Shown in pieces: positions 34,801 through 43,180 of a stretch of DNA of 55,000 bases. The notes below the pieces were generated by a model, which did not search any database, was not told the DNA's origin, and was given only the letters and a program-made list of their open reading frames with translations. Made by a program: the position numbers and the translations under genes. The DNA is from Thermoflexus hugenholtzii JAD2 (GTDB taxonomy: Bacteria > Chloroflexota > Anaerolineae > Thermoflexales > Thermoflexaceae). The stretch lies in the NCBI RefSeq assembly GCF_900187885.1, contig NZ_FYEK01000022.1:1-55000 (forward strand). Reading direction: 5' to 3'. The first letter of the stretch is position 1. Each line of letters starts with the position of its first letter.

Positions 34801-37800
34801 CTGTTCACCGCATCCCCGGGAGACATAGCCTTCCGTGATCCAGGTGTCGCTTCGGGGCTCGTAGAGGTCATAAACCGTTTCGTATCCAGCGAACTCAATC
34901 TTCACCACCTGGGCGGCCCAGTTCCCGCCGGTGAAGTTGCAGCGTAGGGCGGCCTCTTCCAGCCGCCGCCTCTTCTCCGGATGGCTGAGTCGGATTTGTT
35001 CAATAAACCGTCCCAAGCTGGCCCCGGAGATCACCACCTCATATTTGGGTCGATCATGGCGGATCTCCCGGCCGTTCAGGGCATGCCGCTTGCGAACGGT
35101 TCGATGGATGCGGGCATGGATTCCGAACATGAGCAGGATCAGCCGAACCTGACGGGCCAGCTCCTCACTGGAGGTGTGGAAACGAAGAAGAGGATGGTTA
35201 GAGGAGAGATCCACGCTTCCATCCGTGCTGAACAACCCATCCAAAAGCCCTTCCAGGAACTCACGGTTGCTGTTGATGTAAACCAGAGGCAAGCGCTTCT
35301 CCGGGCTCCGCGCGAGGGGCAGAAGGAGCGTGCGCACCCAGTCCGCAATGACAGGACCCGGCTCGGGATCCATCATCATGGAGCGGGAACCTGGATTGAC
35401 ATAGGTCGCGAAATGGGTGGCTCCCAGCTTCTGAAAGGCCTCCTGCACCACCGCGTTCCATTCTTCCTCATCGGCGTGGGTGCTGACACGGACCACATTG
35501 GGGAAGAGGGCGCGCTCGGTATAGCACCCATCTCCGACCAGCACACCGATCAGGAACCCGAACTCCCGATCGCTGAGATGAGGCGGCTTGTCCGGGACGG
35601 GGTTATTCGGCATTCGGGCTGGGAACACCCGGACCCAATCGCCCGGCTTCAGCTGATCCACCCGACGAGGCTCATAAAACTTCGTCCGGGAATCCCGGAC
35701 GTGGAACTGATGGGCCGCGGTGACCTTGATCACGCCTCCGTCAGACAGGAAAACACGATATACAGGGCGCTGCTCATAGACTTCAATACGCTCCACCCGA
35801 CCGGTCCCCAGAACGGTGCAGATCTCATCACCGACTCGGATCTCCGCCGCATACCGCCAGCCCTGCGGGGTGGCCACCAGCGTGTCCCCAGTCACACAAG
35901 GGTTTGTAGCTTCCAGCGTATAGAGATGCGGGACCGGGTTCGAGCGGTTGGCGGTGTCCAGGAAGAGGACGCCGGGCTCGCCGTTGTGGTGGGCCTGGGT
36001 CGCGATCTTGCGGAAGAGGTCCCGGGCCCGCACGCGCTTGTAGACCCGAATGGGGATGCCCGCCCGCTCGGCGTCCTCCAGGGTCCCCCGGAAGTTGCGA
36101 TACGCGGGGTGCAGCACATCCGGGAAGCGCAGCTCCCACTCCTCGTCGTTCTCCACCGCCCGCATGAAGGCGTCGGTGATGCCCACCGAGATGTTGAAGT
36201 TGGTGATGGCGTTCTCGTCCGTTTTACAGGTGATGAACTCCTCGATGTCCGGGTGGTCCACCCGCAACACCGCCATGTTGGCGCCCCGGCGCGTTCCGCC
36301 CTGCGCGATCTCCCCGAAGGCGCGATCGTAGACCCGCAGGAAGCCCACCGGGCCGGTGGCGCGGCCCATGGAGGAGAAGACTACGGCGTTCTTGGGGCGC
36401 AGGCGGGAGAAGGAGAAGCCGTTGCCGCCGCCGGTCTGCTGGATCAGCGCCGCATCCCGCAGCGTCTGGAAGATCCCTCCCGGGATCTTTCCCATGTCGT
36501 CTTCAAGGGGGAGGACAAAACAATTATGAACTACAACACCTTCTACAACGTAAGTGTGATCTTCTTCTACTTCACAGTTATAAACATATCCTTCGTAATA
36601 AATTTCGTCTATGTTTTCTATTTCGAAGTAAACGTGTTCTTCGTCCCGTAACACCCTATTATTTGACACTCCGGCGTCTGGGAGATGGATCCCGAAAGCC
36701 TTTTCAATTAATCGTCGAGATCGGAGAGGAGGCATGATGATCTGAGCAGCCTCACGGGCATTTGGAGTCACATAAGCGGTATCTACGCCACGAATCGATG
36801 CTTCATATCCCAATCGAAGCAAAATTTGCCACGTCTGAAAGATAAGAGTCGGGTTGCTTAACGTGAGTCGGAATGCCCTGAATAATTTGGCGGATTTCCT
36901 CCCATTAATCAGATACGCTTTCTCGCTGTAAAATCCGTCTCCTCGAAATAGACCTGTTAGAAACTCTTCTTGAAGATCAAAATTGGCATATTGCATCCAA
37001 ATAGGGATGCGTTTGTTGTAGGAATGTCGACCAAATTGAGTAAAGAACCACTGGGCAAGAGCTCGATTATATAAATCAATGTGAACCCAGTTTCCCCTTG
37101 AAGAATTCATAATAGGTGTAAATCCTAAAATGCTACTCAATATATTCGAGACATCGGCATGATATTCCTTTTCTTTGATGGAAAAAGTGAACCGCACATA
37201 TTCAAGATCTGGACCAAGTGTTCCCTCAGCCACGTAGTATCCACAAAGTCGTGCAACCTCGGAGCTAAGTGGGATATGGCGTGGGATCCAGCGAGCTTGG
37301 CGGCCGGAATTTTGATAAGCAGCCGGTCGACGAACCCGAATCGTGGTAGGGGTGCTCTGGACTTCGAGATCTTCCCCAGAGAGGGTCTCCGCTAAATCGA
37401 AGGAGGGTGTAGGAAGAATGCCTTTCGGAAAGCCGATGGCAACGCGATCTCCGGGACGGAGATCTGCGGCCATCACCCATCCCCGAGGAGTCAGAAAAGG
37501 ATGCTCCGGGGTTGCTTCGATCCTCCGGCCGATTCGTCGCACTTTGATGATCCGCAACGGCCCCCGATAAAATCGTCGAGACGTCTGCAGGACCGGCTGG
37601 TAGCGGCCTCGATGAGTCAGAACGCGATCACCGGGCTGTAGGTCGGCGATCCGTTTGAGTCCATGCTCTGTTATCACCCGTATTTCCGGCGTGAAACACG
37701 CCGCCAGCTGCCCCAGCGGGGTGCCGGCGCCGGTGAAGGTAGGGGAGTTGGGGAGGAAGCGGAGGGAGGTGAGCAGCTGGTAGAACCGCTCCTCCCACAG

Positions 37801-38004
37801 GGCCGGATCGCCGCCCAGCTCCTTCTCGGCCTCGGCGATGGCCCGGGCCACCCGGCGGAACATCTGGGGGATCGTCTCGACGGGACGGCCGTCCGGCCCC
37901 TTGCGCAGATACCGCCGCTCCAGAACGATGCGGCCGTTCTCTGTTAAGGGGATCTCCTCCTCCGGGTTGGCCTCATCCACTCGGATCTCCCAGCGCGTCG
38001 TCAT
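31855..38004 (-). CDS. nrdJ: Adenosylcobalamin-dependent ribonucleotide reductase with three inteins
   Basis: Class II RNR reduces ribonucleotides using a B12-generated thiyl radical. The 2049-residue precursor has four exteins (1-102, 495-702, 1065-1359, 1800-2049; 855 residues after splicing). Host motifs: [44 protein letters not shown], the split catalytic ATNP/CGEQ site (thiyl Cys is precursor residue 1065), [35 protein letters not shown] and SISK/TINFP. The C-terminal region ends in a zinc ribbon CPQC...CYNCGYSEC, as in NrdJ. GGAGG precedes the start. NrdR boxes and nrdR lie upstream. Function depends on excision of all three inteins, of which the second looks impaired. Confidence 0.95.
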   Translation of the reverse strand: MTTRWEIRVDEANPEEEIPLTENGRIVLERRYLRKGPDGRPVETIPQMFRRVARAIAEAEKELGGDPALWEERFYQLLTSLRFLPNSPTFTGAGTPLGQLAACFTPEIRVITEHGLKRIADLQPGDRVLTHRGRYQPVLQTSRRFYRGPLRIIKVRRIGRRIEATPEHPFLTPRGWVMAADLRPGDRVAIGFPKGILPTPSFDLAETLSGEDLEVQSTPTTIRVRRPAAYQNSGRQARWIPRHIPLSSEVARLCGYYVAEGTLGPDLEYVRFTFSIKEKEYHADVSNILSSILGFTPIMNSSRGNWVHIDLYNRALAQWFFTQFGRHSYNKRIPIWMQYANFDLQEEFLTGLFRGDGFYSEKAYLINGRKSAKLFRAFRLTLSNPTLIFQTWQILLRLGYEASIRGVDTAYVTPNAREAAQIIMPPLRSRRLIEKAFGIHLPDAGVSNNRVLRDEEHVYFEIENIDEIYYEGYVYNCEVEEDHTYVVEGVVVHNCFVLPLEDDMGKIPGGIFQTLRDAALIQQTGGGNGFSFSRLRPKNAVVFSSMGRATGPVGFLRVYDRAFGEIAQGGTRRGANMAVLRVDHPDIEEFITCKTDENAITNFNISVGITDAFMRAVENDEEWELRFPDVLHPAYRNFRGTLEDAERAGIPIRVYKRVRARDLFRKIATQAHHNGEPGVLFLDTANRSNPVPHLYTLEATNPCVTGDTLVATPQGWRYAAEIRVGDEICTVLGTGRVERIEVYEQRPVYRVFLSDGGVIKVTAAHQFHVRDSRTKFYEPRRVDQLKPGDWVRVFPARMPNNPVPDKPPHLSDREFGFLIGVLVGDGCYTERALFPNVVRVSTHADEEEWNAVVQEAFQKLGATHFATYVNPGSRSMMMDPEPGPVIADWVRTLLLPLARSPEKRLPLVYINSNREFLEGLLDGLFSTDGSVDLSSNHPLLRFHTSSEELARQVRLILLMFGIHARIHRTVRKRHALNGREIRHDRPKYEVVISGASLGRFIEQIRLSHPEKRRRLEEAALRCNFTGGNWAAQVVKIEFAGYETVYDLYEPRSDTWITEGYVSRGCGEQWLGPYENCCLGSVNLARHVKYVNGKAEVDWEKLRETVEWATRFLDNVVQVNQYVPAVPQLKEAAFKTRRIGLGFMGLADLMYHLRIRYGSEEGQEFAAQIAEFIRYHAMRTSIELARERGPFPAIRGSIYDPEDLKWEPPKPLKPYTRDWGRPPLDWNAIVEGIRRHGIRNAAQTTVAPTGTLSTVAGCEGYGCEPVFALAYIRYVHEAEGRLELRYVSPLFMRALKEAGLDEETRARIIEEVLRKGTCQHIQELPDWIRHTFVVAQDLTPEEHVWMQASIQAFIDNSISKCVTGDTMVLTAQGLLPIAEISPMRLPDQFEPLDLDVVTPYGIKRAAAFYYGGRREIRRIHLAYGYQIAGTPNHRVHVLGPDGRICFRRLDELQPGDLVVLYVGQQQFGPAGQPLPPYSGAYRTRSKPVRWPERMSPDLAYVLGWITSEGSITANGVTIAHHSRKLLEGLARLFEDLFGLKGHILKDKRREVYTLQVNSRALRHWLLNDLGMKAGARNKIIPLCVLKGSREEIKAFLKGLLQDAFMSQDGRMFGITLSSLTLIRQLQALFLNLGVLSRLHRSGPHAWGLTVSGKALERLAEFLEFEEPWKAQRLSRRHEGRRHRLFNYSELMPSTLTTALRAMQESSSRSLRSLYPEDRIAYQRARVALLKGHRLDRETTQAIYTHFHDVAHPYARAFFEEDREDRFFVEVERVESDFAEVFDLYVPDSHTFIANGLCNHNTINFPATATVEDVERAYMMAWKLGCKGLTVYVAGSRQKEVLETLETKAKKEQKEAAMVPAQPTLPQPVGPTVRPRPQKLAGVTYRIATPVGTAFITLNENGEGQPFEVFLNVGKAGSDIAAVAEAIGRLISLLLRLPSPVPPAERLRQVVDQLQGIGGGRALGFGPERVRSLPDGIARVLAEYLAERGLELPAAPAPAVQPALPLSEPHPGQEEPRAMGPVGDICPQCGEATLLEQEGCRTCYNCGYSEC
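32608..33927 (-). other. nrdJ intein 3 (440 residues, LAGLIDADG type)
   Basis: Inserted between SISK and TINFP. Block A is [13 protein letters not shown], block B contains GTPNHRVHV (TxxH), blocks F/G read [14 protein letters not shown] and end CNHN, followed by Thr as +1 nucleophile. Endonuclease motifs: [10 protein letters not shown] (140-149) and [15 protein letters not shown] (235-249). All splicing residues are present, and base composition matches the host gene, so this is an older resident than intein 1. Confidence 0.95.
34813..35898 (-). other. nrdJ intein 2 (362 residues), C-terminal splice residues lost
   Basis: Inserted between ATNP and CGEQ, directly before the thiyl-radical Cys. 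Block A ([13 protein letters not shown]) and block B (VTAAHQFHV) are normal, and two LAGLIDADG motifs are intact ([10 protein letters not shown] at 115-124; [14 protein letters not shown] at 214-227). The C-terminal blocks read [14 protein letters not shown] and end YVSRG before Cys. The usual block F His, penultimate His and terminal Asn are Thr, Arg and Gly. The nucleotides (CGG GGA TGC) confirm this. Confidence 0.92.
36523..37698 (-). other. nrdJ intein 1 (392 residues), AT-rich
   Basis: Inserted before CFVLPLED, a redox-cysteine site. Block A is [13 protein letters not shown], block [10 protein letters not shown], blocks [16 protein letters not shown] and VVVHN, +1 Cys. Endonuclease motifs: LCGYYVAEG (151-159) and [10 protein letters not shown] (246-255). 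All splicing residues are present. The DNA from about 36520 to 37300 is clearly richer in A and T than the exteins, with codons such as ATA, AAT and TTT, indicating recent horizontal arrival. Confidence 0.95.
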
Positions 38005-38198
38005 GGCCGCCTCCTTCCGGTGGGATGGATTCGAAGTGCTCCACGGATCACGCGTGTAGCGCCATCCATGAGATTCCGTCCCTCGTTCGCCCTGAGCGCC
38101 GAACCCGCGCGTCCCAACGGAAATCGGAATACGCTTCTGCCTGCATGACGGTTAACCTCCCACCTCCCGTCCCGCCTCCTGCCGGAACACAGGGAACG

Positions 38199-38239
38199 CC
38201 ATATATGGCGGTGACTATGTGTTTGAATCCCATATATGG
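38199..38239 (-). promoter_or_regulatory. Tandem NrdR boxes upstream of nrdJ
   Basis: Two copies of the palindrome CCATATATGG at 38199-38208 and 38230-38239 are spaced 31 bp start to start, three helical turns, as known for NrdR operators. They match the CwATATATwG core of the NrdR consensus. NrdR bound with dATP should repress nrdJ from here. Confidence 0.88.
38200..38227 (-). promoter_or_regulatory. Candidate nrdJ promoter overlapping the NrdR boxes
   Basis: On the minus strand TTCAAA (38222-38227) and TATATG (38200-38205) are 16 bp apart. The -10 lies inside an NrdR box, which would explain repression by occlusion. Match quality is modest. Confidence 0.4.
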
Positions 38240-38318
38240 TGGATCCCGGAGCACAGCGGGATCCTGGGTGTGGCTTCCGTTCGGTTGGGATGTGGCAGGG
38301 CCCGAGGGGTGGGCGCGT

Positions 38319-38810
38319 TCAGGCCGGGCCGGCCGGGGAGGGGGCGCCTTCCCGGGCTCGGGCCTCCAGGAGGCTATCGATCTCCCGGCGGATGCTTTCC
38401 AGGTCGCTTAGTCCAAGATAGACGATGGCATAGCGGATGTAGGCGATCTCGTCCAGCTCCTTTAACCCGGCGATCACCATGTCGCCGATCTGCCGGCTGG
38501 GGATCTCCGGCTTGCCCATGGCCTGGATGCGGGCCTCGATGCGCTCCACCAGCCGCTCCAGGGCCTCCGCCGGGATGGGCCGCTTGGCGCAGGCGATCTG
38601 GATCCCCCGCAACAGCTTCTCCCGATCGAAAGGCTCCCGCCGTCCATCCCGCTTGATGACCATGGGCGCCAGATGGATCGGACGCTCGATGGTGGTGAAC
38701 CGGCGCAGACACCGGGGGCACTCCCGACGGCGCCGCACCGCCCGCCGCTCCGCCTCCGGCGTGGTATCGATCACCCGCGTCTCCTCGCTCCCGCAGAAGG
38801 GACAACGCAC
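38319..38810 (-). CDS. nrdR: Transcriptional repressor NrdR
   Basis: NrdR senses ATP/dATP and represses ribonucleotide reductase genes. The 163-residue protein begins RCPFCGSEETRVIDT after a GTG start, with a four-Cys zinc ribbon (CPFC, CPRC) and an ATP-cone domain (MVIKRDGRREPFDREKLLRGI, then IGDMVIAGLKELDEIAYIRYAIVY). The family normally starts at the M/V-(K/R)CPFCG, so GTG 38810 is chosen over an upstream ATG at 38858. It is adjacent to nrdJ and its operator on the same strand. Confidence 0.95.
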   Translation of the reverse strand: MRCPFCGSEETRVIDTTPEAERRAVRRRRECPRCLRRFTTIERPIHLAPMVIKRDGRREPFDREKLLRGIQIACAKRPIPAEALERLVERIEARIQAMGKPEIPSRQIGDMVIAGLKELDEIAYIRYAIVYLGLSDLESIRREIDSLLEARAREGAPSPAGPA

Positions 38811-39192
38811 GTCGGGAACCCCCAGATCTTGGGTAAGATGGCCGGAGCCCCGCCACATCTTCCGGCCTCAAGCGGGCTTCCATCATAGCATAGCTGGGTC
38901 GGCCTGTCAAGGGGGATGGGCTGCGCCGGGGGCGCGTTCCCGGCCGGCCCTTTCCTTGATATCCGCTCCCGAGGGATGGGAGGAGGATCCCCCTCCCGGG
39001 GATGTACATCGGAGGATCGGGGGACGCCGGGGAGGGGCTGAGATCTCGGCGTGGTCCACCCCTCGTTGCGGGGCTTGTCGGTTCTTCTGGATGGATCCGG
39101 GCGCTGGGGATCCGTTCCCGGCGGATGGATCTTGGGGATGTGGGGTGGAGTCAGAGGGGACCGGTCGGGTCACCCTCATTGCGCGTTGAGGT
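38811..39192. other. Divergent intergenic region between nrdR and rplS, left part
   Basis: The 682-bp gap contains the nrdR promoter (38882-38910), then about 280 bp (38911-39192) of GC-rich sequence in which I see no gene, RNA or strong hairpin, then the 74-bp element and the rplS promoter listed separately. Confidence 0.55.
38882..38910 (-). promoter_or_regulatory. nrdR promoter
   Basis: On the minus strand TTGACA (38905-38910) and TATGAT (38882-38887) are separated by 17 bp, about 70 bp upstream of the GTG start. No NrdR box overlaps it. Confidence 0.85.
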
Positions 39193-39266
39193 GCGTCCCA
39201 AAATCGTAGGACAACTGCTTGCAGTTGTCCTACAAGGCGGCCAGGCCCGACAAAATCGGGACACAC
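39193..39266 (+). repeat. 74-bp palindromic element, copy 2
   Basis: It begins GCGTCCCAAAAT and ends AAAATCGGGACACAC. The inner stem GTAGGACAACTG (39206-39217) and its complement (39222-39233) are identical to copy 1 at 4499-4572; loops and some flanking bases differ. It lies 17 bp upstream of the rplS -35 box. Confidence 0.85.
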
Positions 39267-39283
39267 CCGCGTTGGGGGTGATG

Positions 39284-39312
39284 TTGTCAGGATCATACGG
39301 GGCGGCTATAAT
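39284..39312 (+). promoter_or_regulatory. rplS promoter
   Basis: TTGTCA (39284-39289) and a perfect TATAAT (39307-39312) with a 17-bp spacer. The leader to the rplS ATG is about 175 bases, long enough for regulation by structure, but no known L19 leader motif is evident. Confidence 0.88.
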
Positions 39313-39492
39313 GTCCCTCTGCATGCGGATCGCGGCGAAGATCGGCCATCGGCACGCTTGCGAACCCCGTGGCCACCTGGGGACGGAGATCCGGAAGAGG
39401 CCAGCGGGGCGATCGGGACGGGGTCCTCCAGGATCCTGATCGTCGCCATCATGAAGCCATTCGGGGCAAATCTCGGTGGAGAGGGAATCGGG

Positions 39493-39912
39493 ATGAGTGA
39501 TCTGATCCTTCAGCAGCTGGAGCGGGAATGGATCGCTGGGCGGCCGGTCCCGGAGCTCCGGCCGGGCGATGTGGTGCGCGTGCACCTGCGGGTGCGAGAG
39601 GGCGATAAGGAGCGGGTGCAGGTTTTTCAGGGGACGGTGATCCGCATCCGGGGCAGCGGCACCGGCCGCACTTTCACCGTGCGCCGCATCGCCGCCCACG
39701 GCATTGGGGTGGAGCGCACCTTTCCCCTGTATTCCCCGCGCATCGACCACATCGAGGTCGTGCGCCACTCCCGGGTCCGCCGCGCCCGGCTGTATTATCT
39801 GCGGGAGCGGTTCGGCAAGGCGGCCCGCTTGAAGGAGCGCCTGATCGCCGCCCCTGAGGCCGCGGAACTCCCCCCCGAAGCGCCTGAGGCCCCCGAGGAA
39901 GCCGGCGCGTAG
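39493..39912 (+). CDS. rplS: Ribosomal protein L19
   Basis: L19 sits at the 30S-50S interface. The 139-residue protein shows [58 protein letters not shown] and [21 protein letters not shown], all standard. It carries an extra C-terminal tail of about 20 residues rich in Ala, Pro and Glu. The frame is open upstream, but [13 protein letters not shown] fits the family start. It is transcribed alone, with its own promoter and terminator; trmD, the usual partner, is absent. Confidence 0.97.
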   Translation: MSDLILQQLEREWIAGRPVPELRPGDVVRVHLRVREGDKERVQVFQGTVIRIRGSGTGRTFTVRRIAAHGIGVERTFPLYSPRIDHIEVVRHSRVRRARLYYLRERFGKAARLKERLIAAPEAAELPPEAPEAPEEAGA

Positions 39913-39956
39913 CCCCTCCTCTCAACCGGCATCTTGCGATCGAGCGCATGCCGCCG

Positions 39957-39992
39957 GGGCGGATGGGAAGAGAAGCTTCCATCCGCCCTTTT
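39957..39992 (+). terminator. rplS terminator
   Basis: GGGCGGATGG-G-AAG (39957-39970) pairs with CTTCCATCCGCCC (39976-39988), followed by TTTT and a second T-run (CTTTTTCC) shortly after. It lies 45 bp beyond the stop. Confidence 0.88.
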
Positions 39993-40120
39993 CGGCGTCT
40001 TTTTCCTGAGAGGGACGGAGAGCCGCCCGGACCACCGGCTATCATTTAATTGGGAGCGCATGTTCGGGAGAGGCCATCGGACGGCCTCCCGCTCCAGGGA
40101 TTCCGCGCGAAGGAGCCGGG

Positions 40121-41650
40121 ATGCTCGCCCGTCTGTGGAGCTGCGCCCTGATCGGGCTGAAAGGGGAGCCTGTGGCGGTGGAGGTGGACGTCAGCCGTGG
40201 GCAGCCGGGGTTCACCATCGTCGGGCTGCCGGACGCGGCGGTTCAGGAGGCGCGGGAGCGGGTGCGCTCAGCGATCCGCTATGCCGGCCTGTCCTTCCCG
40301 CTGGCCCGCATCGTGGTCAACCTGGCGCCGGCGGACCTGCGCAAGGAGGGCCCTTCTTATGATCTCCCCATCGCCCTGGGGGTGCTGATCGCCTCCGAGC
40401 AGCTCCCCCTGAACGCCGTGGAAGCGGCCATGGTGGTGGGAGAGCTGGGGCTGGACGGGTCGGTGCGCCATGTGCCGGGGGCCCTGGTGATGGCCGCCCT
40501 GGCCCGGGAGATGGGCATCCGCCGCCTCTTCGTCCCCGCCGCAGACGCCCCGGAGGCCGCCCTGGTGCCGGAGATCGAGATCTACCCCGTGGCCTCCTTG
40601 CGGGAGCTGGTGGATCACCTGCTCGGGCAGCGTCCGATTCCGACGCAGCCGCCCACGCCGCTGGATCGCTGGATCGACACGCCTCCCGCGGTGGACTTCG
40701 CGGACATCAAGGGGCAGGAGCACGCGAAGCGGGCCCTGGAGGTGGCGGCGGCCGGCAACCACAATGTGCTGATGATCGGCCCGCCCGGGACCGGGAAGAC
40801 GTTGCTGGCCCGGGCCCTCCCCGGGATCCTCCCCCGCCTCTCCCTGGAGGAGGCGCTGGAGGTGACCCGCATCTACAGCGTCGCGGACCTTCTTTCCTCG
40901 GAGTTCCCTCTGATCCGCCAGCGTCCCTTCCGGGCGCCCCATCACACCATCAGCCATGCTGGCCTGGTAGGCGGGGGGCGTTTTCCTCGCCCAGGGGAGA
41001 TCTCCCTGGCTCACCGAGGGGTGCTCTTCCTGGACGAGCTGCCGGAGTTCGATCTGCGCGCTTTGGAGGTGCTGCGTCAGCCCCTGGAGGACAAGCGAGT
41101 GGTGATCAGCCGGGCCGCCGGGACCCTGGAGTTCCCGGCGGCGTTCATGTTGGTGGCGGCCATGAACCCGTGCCCATGCGGCTACTACGGCGATCCCATC
41201 AAGCCCTGCACTTGTTCCCCGGCCATGGTCGCCCGTTACCAGAAACGCCTCAGCGGGCCGCTGCTGGATCGCATCGATATCCAGATCGAGGTCCCGCGGG
41301 TGGAGTATGAGAAGCTGTCCGACGACCGGCGGGGTGAGCCTTCGGCACAGATCCGGGAGCGGGTGGAACGCGCCCGGGCCCTCCAACGCCTGCGCTTCCA
41401 CGGAACCGGAGTGACGTGCAACGCGGAGATGGGGCCCGGGCACATCCGCGCGTATTGTCCGATGGAGCCCCAGGCCCAGGCCCTGTTGCGGGCGGCGATG
41501 CAGCAATTGCACCTTTCCGCCCGGGCTTATCATCGGGTTCTGAAGGTGGCCCGCACCATCGCGGACCTGGAGGGCTCGGAGATCCTGCAAGCCCATCACA
41601 TCGCCGAGGCCCTGCAGTATCGTCCCCGCTGGCCGATGGCCGGCGCGTGA
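40121..41650 (+). CDS. YifB/ComM family Mg-chelatase-like AAA+ ATPase
   Basis: The 509-residue protein starts [27 protein letters not shown] and has the N-terminal Lon-like domain ([42 protein letters not shown]), Walker A GPPGTGKT near residue 222, [28 protein letters not shown] (Walker B), [13 protein letters not shown] with a Cys cluster, and a C-terminal domain with [19 protein letters not shown]. ComM is a hexameric helicase promoting branch migration in natural transformation of some bacteria. Whether this copy does so is unknown. There is a GGAG before the ATG. Confidence 0.94.
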   Translation: MLARLWSCALIGLKGEPVAVEVDVSRGQPGFTIVGLPDAAVQEARERVRSAIRYAGLSFPLARIVVNLAPADLRKEGPSYDLPIALGVLIASEQLPLNAVEAAMVVGELGLDGSVRHVPGALVMAALAREMGIRRLFVPAADAPEAALVPEIEIYPVASLRELVDHLLGQRPIPTQPPTPLDRWIDTPPAVDFADIKGQEHAKRALEVAAAGNHNVLMIGPPGTGKTLLARALPGILPRLSLEEALEVTRIYSVADLLSSEFPLIRQRPFRAPHHTISHAGLVGGGRFPRPGEISLAHRGVLFLDELPEFDLRALEVLRQPLEDKRVVISRAAGTLEFPAAFMLVAAMNPCPCGYYGDPIKPCTCSPAMVARYQKRLSGPLLDRIDIQIEVPRVEYEKLSDDRRGEPSAQIRERVERARALQRLRFHGTGVTCNAEMGPGHIRAYCPMEPQAQALLRAAMQQLHLSARAYHRVLKVARTIADLEGSEILQAHHIAEALQYRPRWPMAGA

Positions 41651-41689
41651 GCCCGCCGGATCGCAGTGCTTCAGAGCGGAGCGGTTGCC

Positions 41690-42466
41690 ATGACGATCCC
41701 CGGACGCCCGGATTTCTGGGGGAAGCTCTGGAATGCACAACGGCAGCGGCGGACCCGCCTGGGCCTTGCCCTGGCGGTGTGGCGGGATCGGATGCCGGCG
41801 CCGATGTTGCCGGTGGATGACCCGGTCTTCCCCTTCGCCCGAGCCATCCTGGAGGAAGTCGAGCCGTGGATCTGCGCCTGCGCCGTCCCGCTGATCCCCT
41901 TCCTGGCCGAGGGCGCGGCCGGGATGGTGGCGATGGAGCGTCTGATCCGCTATCTCCCCGACGATCTGCCCATCCTGCTGGACGCCCGGTGGCGGGATCC
42001 GGCTTCGGCGGGCGCGTATCTCCGGGCCGCCTTTGAGGTGTGGGGAGCGGACGCGGTGACGGTGGCTCCCGAGCTCCCGGCGGAGGCAGTCCCCCAAGGG
42101 GCTGCCAACGGGGCGATCTTCTGGTGGGCTCGGGAGGCGCCGGAGGCCGAGATCGCCGGCCGCCACGCCCGTGCCGCCCGCGCCCGTGGCCTGCTGGCGG
42201 GCCTCGCATACAGCACCCCGCTCTCCGTCCCCGAGGACCTCCGATGGGTCGCCCTGGAGGTCCAGGATCCCGCGGACCTTTCCAGGATGGCCGGAGGGCC
42301 GCCGCCGGCGGTGGTGTTTGTGGGGGAGCCGATCCTCTACGCCTCCCGACGCATGGATTTCCGGGAGGCCGCCCGCCGGGCTGCGGAGCGCTGGGCGCAG
42401 CAGCTGGCCGCCTGGCTTCCGGTTGACGCGCCGGACCCACAGGGGGAGCGGAGGGCGTCTGGATAA
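41690..42466 (+). CDS. PyrF-like (OMP decarboxylase fold) protein lacking the catalytic lysine
   Basis: The 258-residue protein follows the group 2 orotidine-phosphate decarboxylase pattern: DFWGKLWNAQRQRRTRLGLAL, DDPVFPFARAILEEV, LPILLDARWRDPASAGAYLRAAFEVWGADAVTV, and PILYASRRMDFREAARRAAERW near the end. The catalytic DAKRGD motif is DARWRD (98-103), the AyKPN lysine region is CACAVPLIP, and the phosphate-binding SR before ILYA is GE. It is probably not a working decarboxylase but a paralogue with another or no activity. The start at ATG 41690 lacks a strong ribosome site. yifB is 39 bp upstream. Confidence 0.75.
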   Translation: MTIPGRPDFWGKLWNAQRQRRTRLGLALAVWRDRMPAPMLPVDDPVFPFARAILEEVEPWICACAVPLIPFLAEGAAGMVAMERLIRYLPDDLPILLDARWRDPASAGAYLRAAFEVWGADAVTVAPELPAEAVPQGAANGAIFWWAREAPEAEIAGRHARAARARGLLAGLAYSTPLSVPEDLRWVALEVQDPADLSRMAGGPPPAVVFVGEPILYASRRMDFREAARRAAERWAQQLAAWLPVDAPDPQGERRASG

Positions 42467-42504
42467 TCGGGTGCATCCCACCTATGCCTTGGTCATCGGG
42501 TTCC

Positions 42505-42542
42505 TGAAGGTAGGGGCGACCGGCCGGTCGCCCCTACCTTCA
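42505..42542. repeat. 38-bp perfect palindrome, GTAGGGGCG family copy 1
   Basis: Arms TGAAGGTAGGGGCGACCGG and the exact complement with no loop. It shares GTAGGGGCG/CGCCCCTAC with 44527-44555 and 44601-44629, while the core differs (ACCGGCCGGT here). Confidence 0.85.
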
Positions 42543-42568
42543 CGCGAATGATGAGGGGACACCAGGGG

Positions 42569-43162
42569 ATGAATGAGCGGGATGAATCTCCATCTCCGGG
42601 ATCGATCCGCGGGATGAAGCGGGCCCTGCGCGCCCGATGGCTCGCCGAGCGGGAGGCGTTGCCTCCGGAGATCGTCGCCGCCGCCAGCGCGGCGGTCCGC
42701 GCGCACCTGGAGGCATGGCCTCCCTTTGCACAGGCCCATACGGTGCTGACGTATATGGCCTTCCGGAACGAGATCGATCTGACACCGCTGCTCGACCGCC
42801 ACCCCACGAAGCAATGGGTCCTCCCCCGGATCGCCCCTTCCCGGGAGCTATCGCTCCATCTGTATCAGCCGGGCGCTCTGGAGCGGCATCCTTACGGCAT
42901 GCTGGAGCCGACGCCGGAGTGCCCCGCGGTGGCCCCGGAGGCGATCGAGCTGGCCCTCATCCCGGGGGTGGCGTTCGATCGCCGGGGCTTCCGGCTGGGA
43001 TACGGCGGCGGGTATTTCGACCGCCTCCTCCCACGTCTTCGAGGGATCACCGTCGGGGTCACTTACGCCCGCTTCGTGGTGGATGCGCTCCCCCACACCG
43101 CTCAGGACAGCCGGGTGCAGTGGATCCTGACGGAGGCCGGCTGGCTCCGGGCGGAGGACTGA
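42569..43162 (+). CDS. 5-formyltetrahydrofolate cyclo-ligase
   Basis: The enzyme converts 5-formyl-THF to 5,10-methenyl-THF using ATP. The 197-residue protein has MKRALRARWLAEREALPPE, VLTYMAFRNEIDLTPLL, WVLPRIAPSRELSLHLYQ, YGMLEPTPECP, LALIPGVAFDRRGFRLGYGGGYFDRLL (the signature ATP/folate loop) and VGVTYARFVVDALPHTAQD. Several Met starts are possible; ATG 42569 is chosen, with the core beginning at ATG 42614. It lies 19 bp before the TctA-like gene. Confidence 0.92.
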   Translation: MNERDESPSPGSIRGMKRALRARWLAEREALPPEIVAAASAAVRAHLEAWPPFAQAHTVLTYMAFRNEIDLTPLLDRHPTKQWVLPRIAPSRELSLHLYQPGALERHPYGMLEPTPECPAVAPEAIELALIPGVAFDRRGFRLGYGGGYFDRLLPRLRGITVGVTYARFVVDALPHTAQDSRVQWILTEAGWLRAED

Positions 43163-43180
43163 CGGACGGGGGGCGCTCCG

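Larger units (their letters stand above)
38005..38318. other. nrdR-nrdJ intergenic region (314 bp)
   Basis: It holds two NrdR boxes (38199-38239), a candidate promoter overlapping them, and a possible 32-codon leader frame on the minus strand (ATG 38146 to TGA 38048, MQAEAYSDFRW..., with GGGAGG 9 bp upstream). No cobalamin riboswitch is recognised. Confidence 0.5.

Noticed and set aside
31855-38004. Treating the nrdJ region as several genes or a homing endonuclease insertion with separate ORFs
   Set aside because: A single frame runs through all exteins and inteins with precise junctions, so it is one intein-bearing gene.
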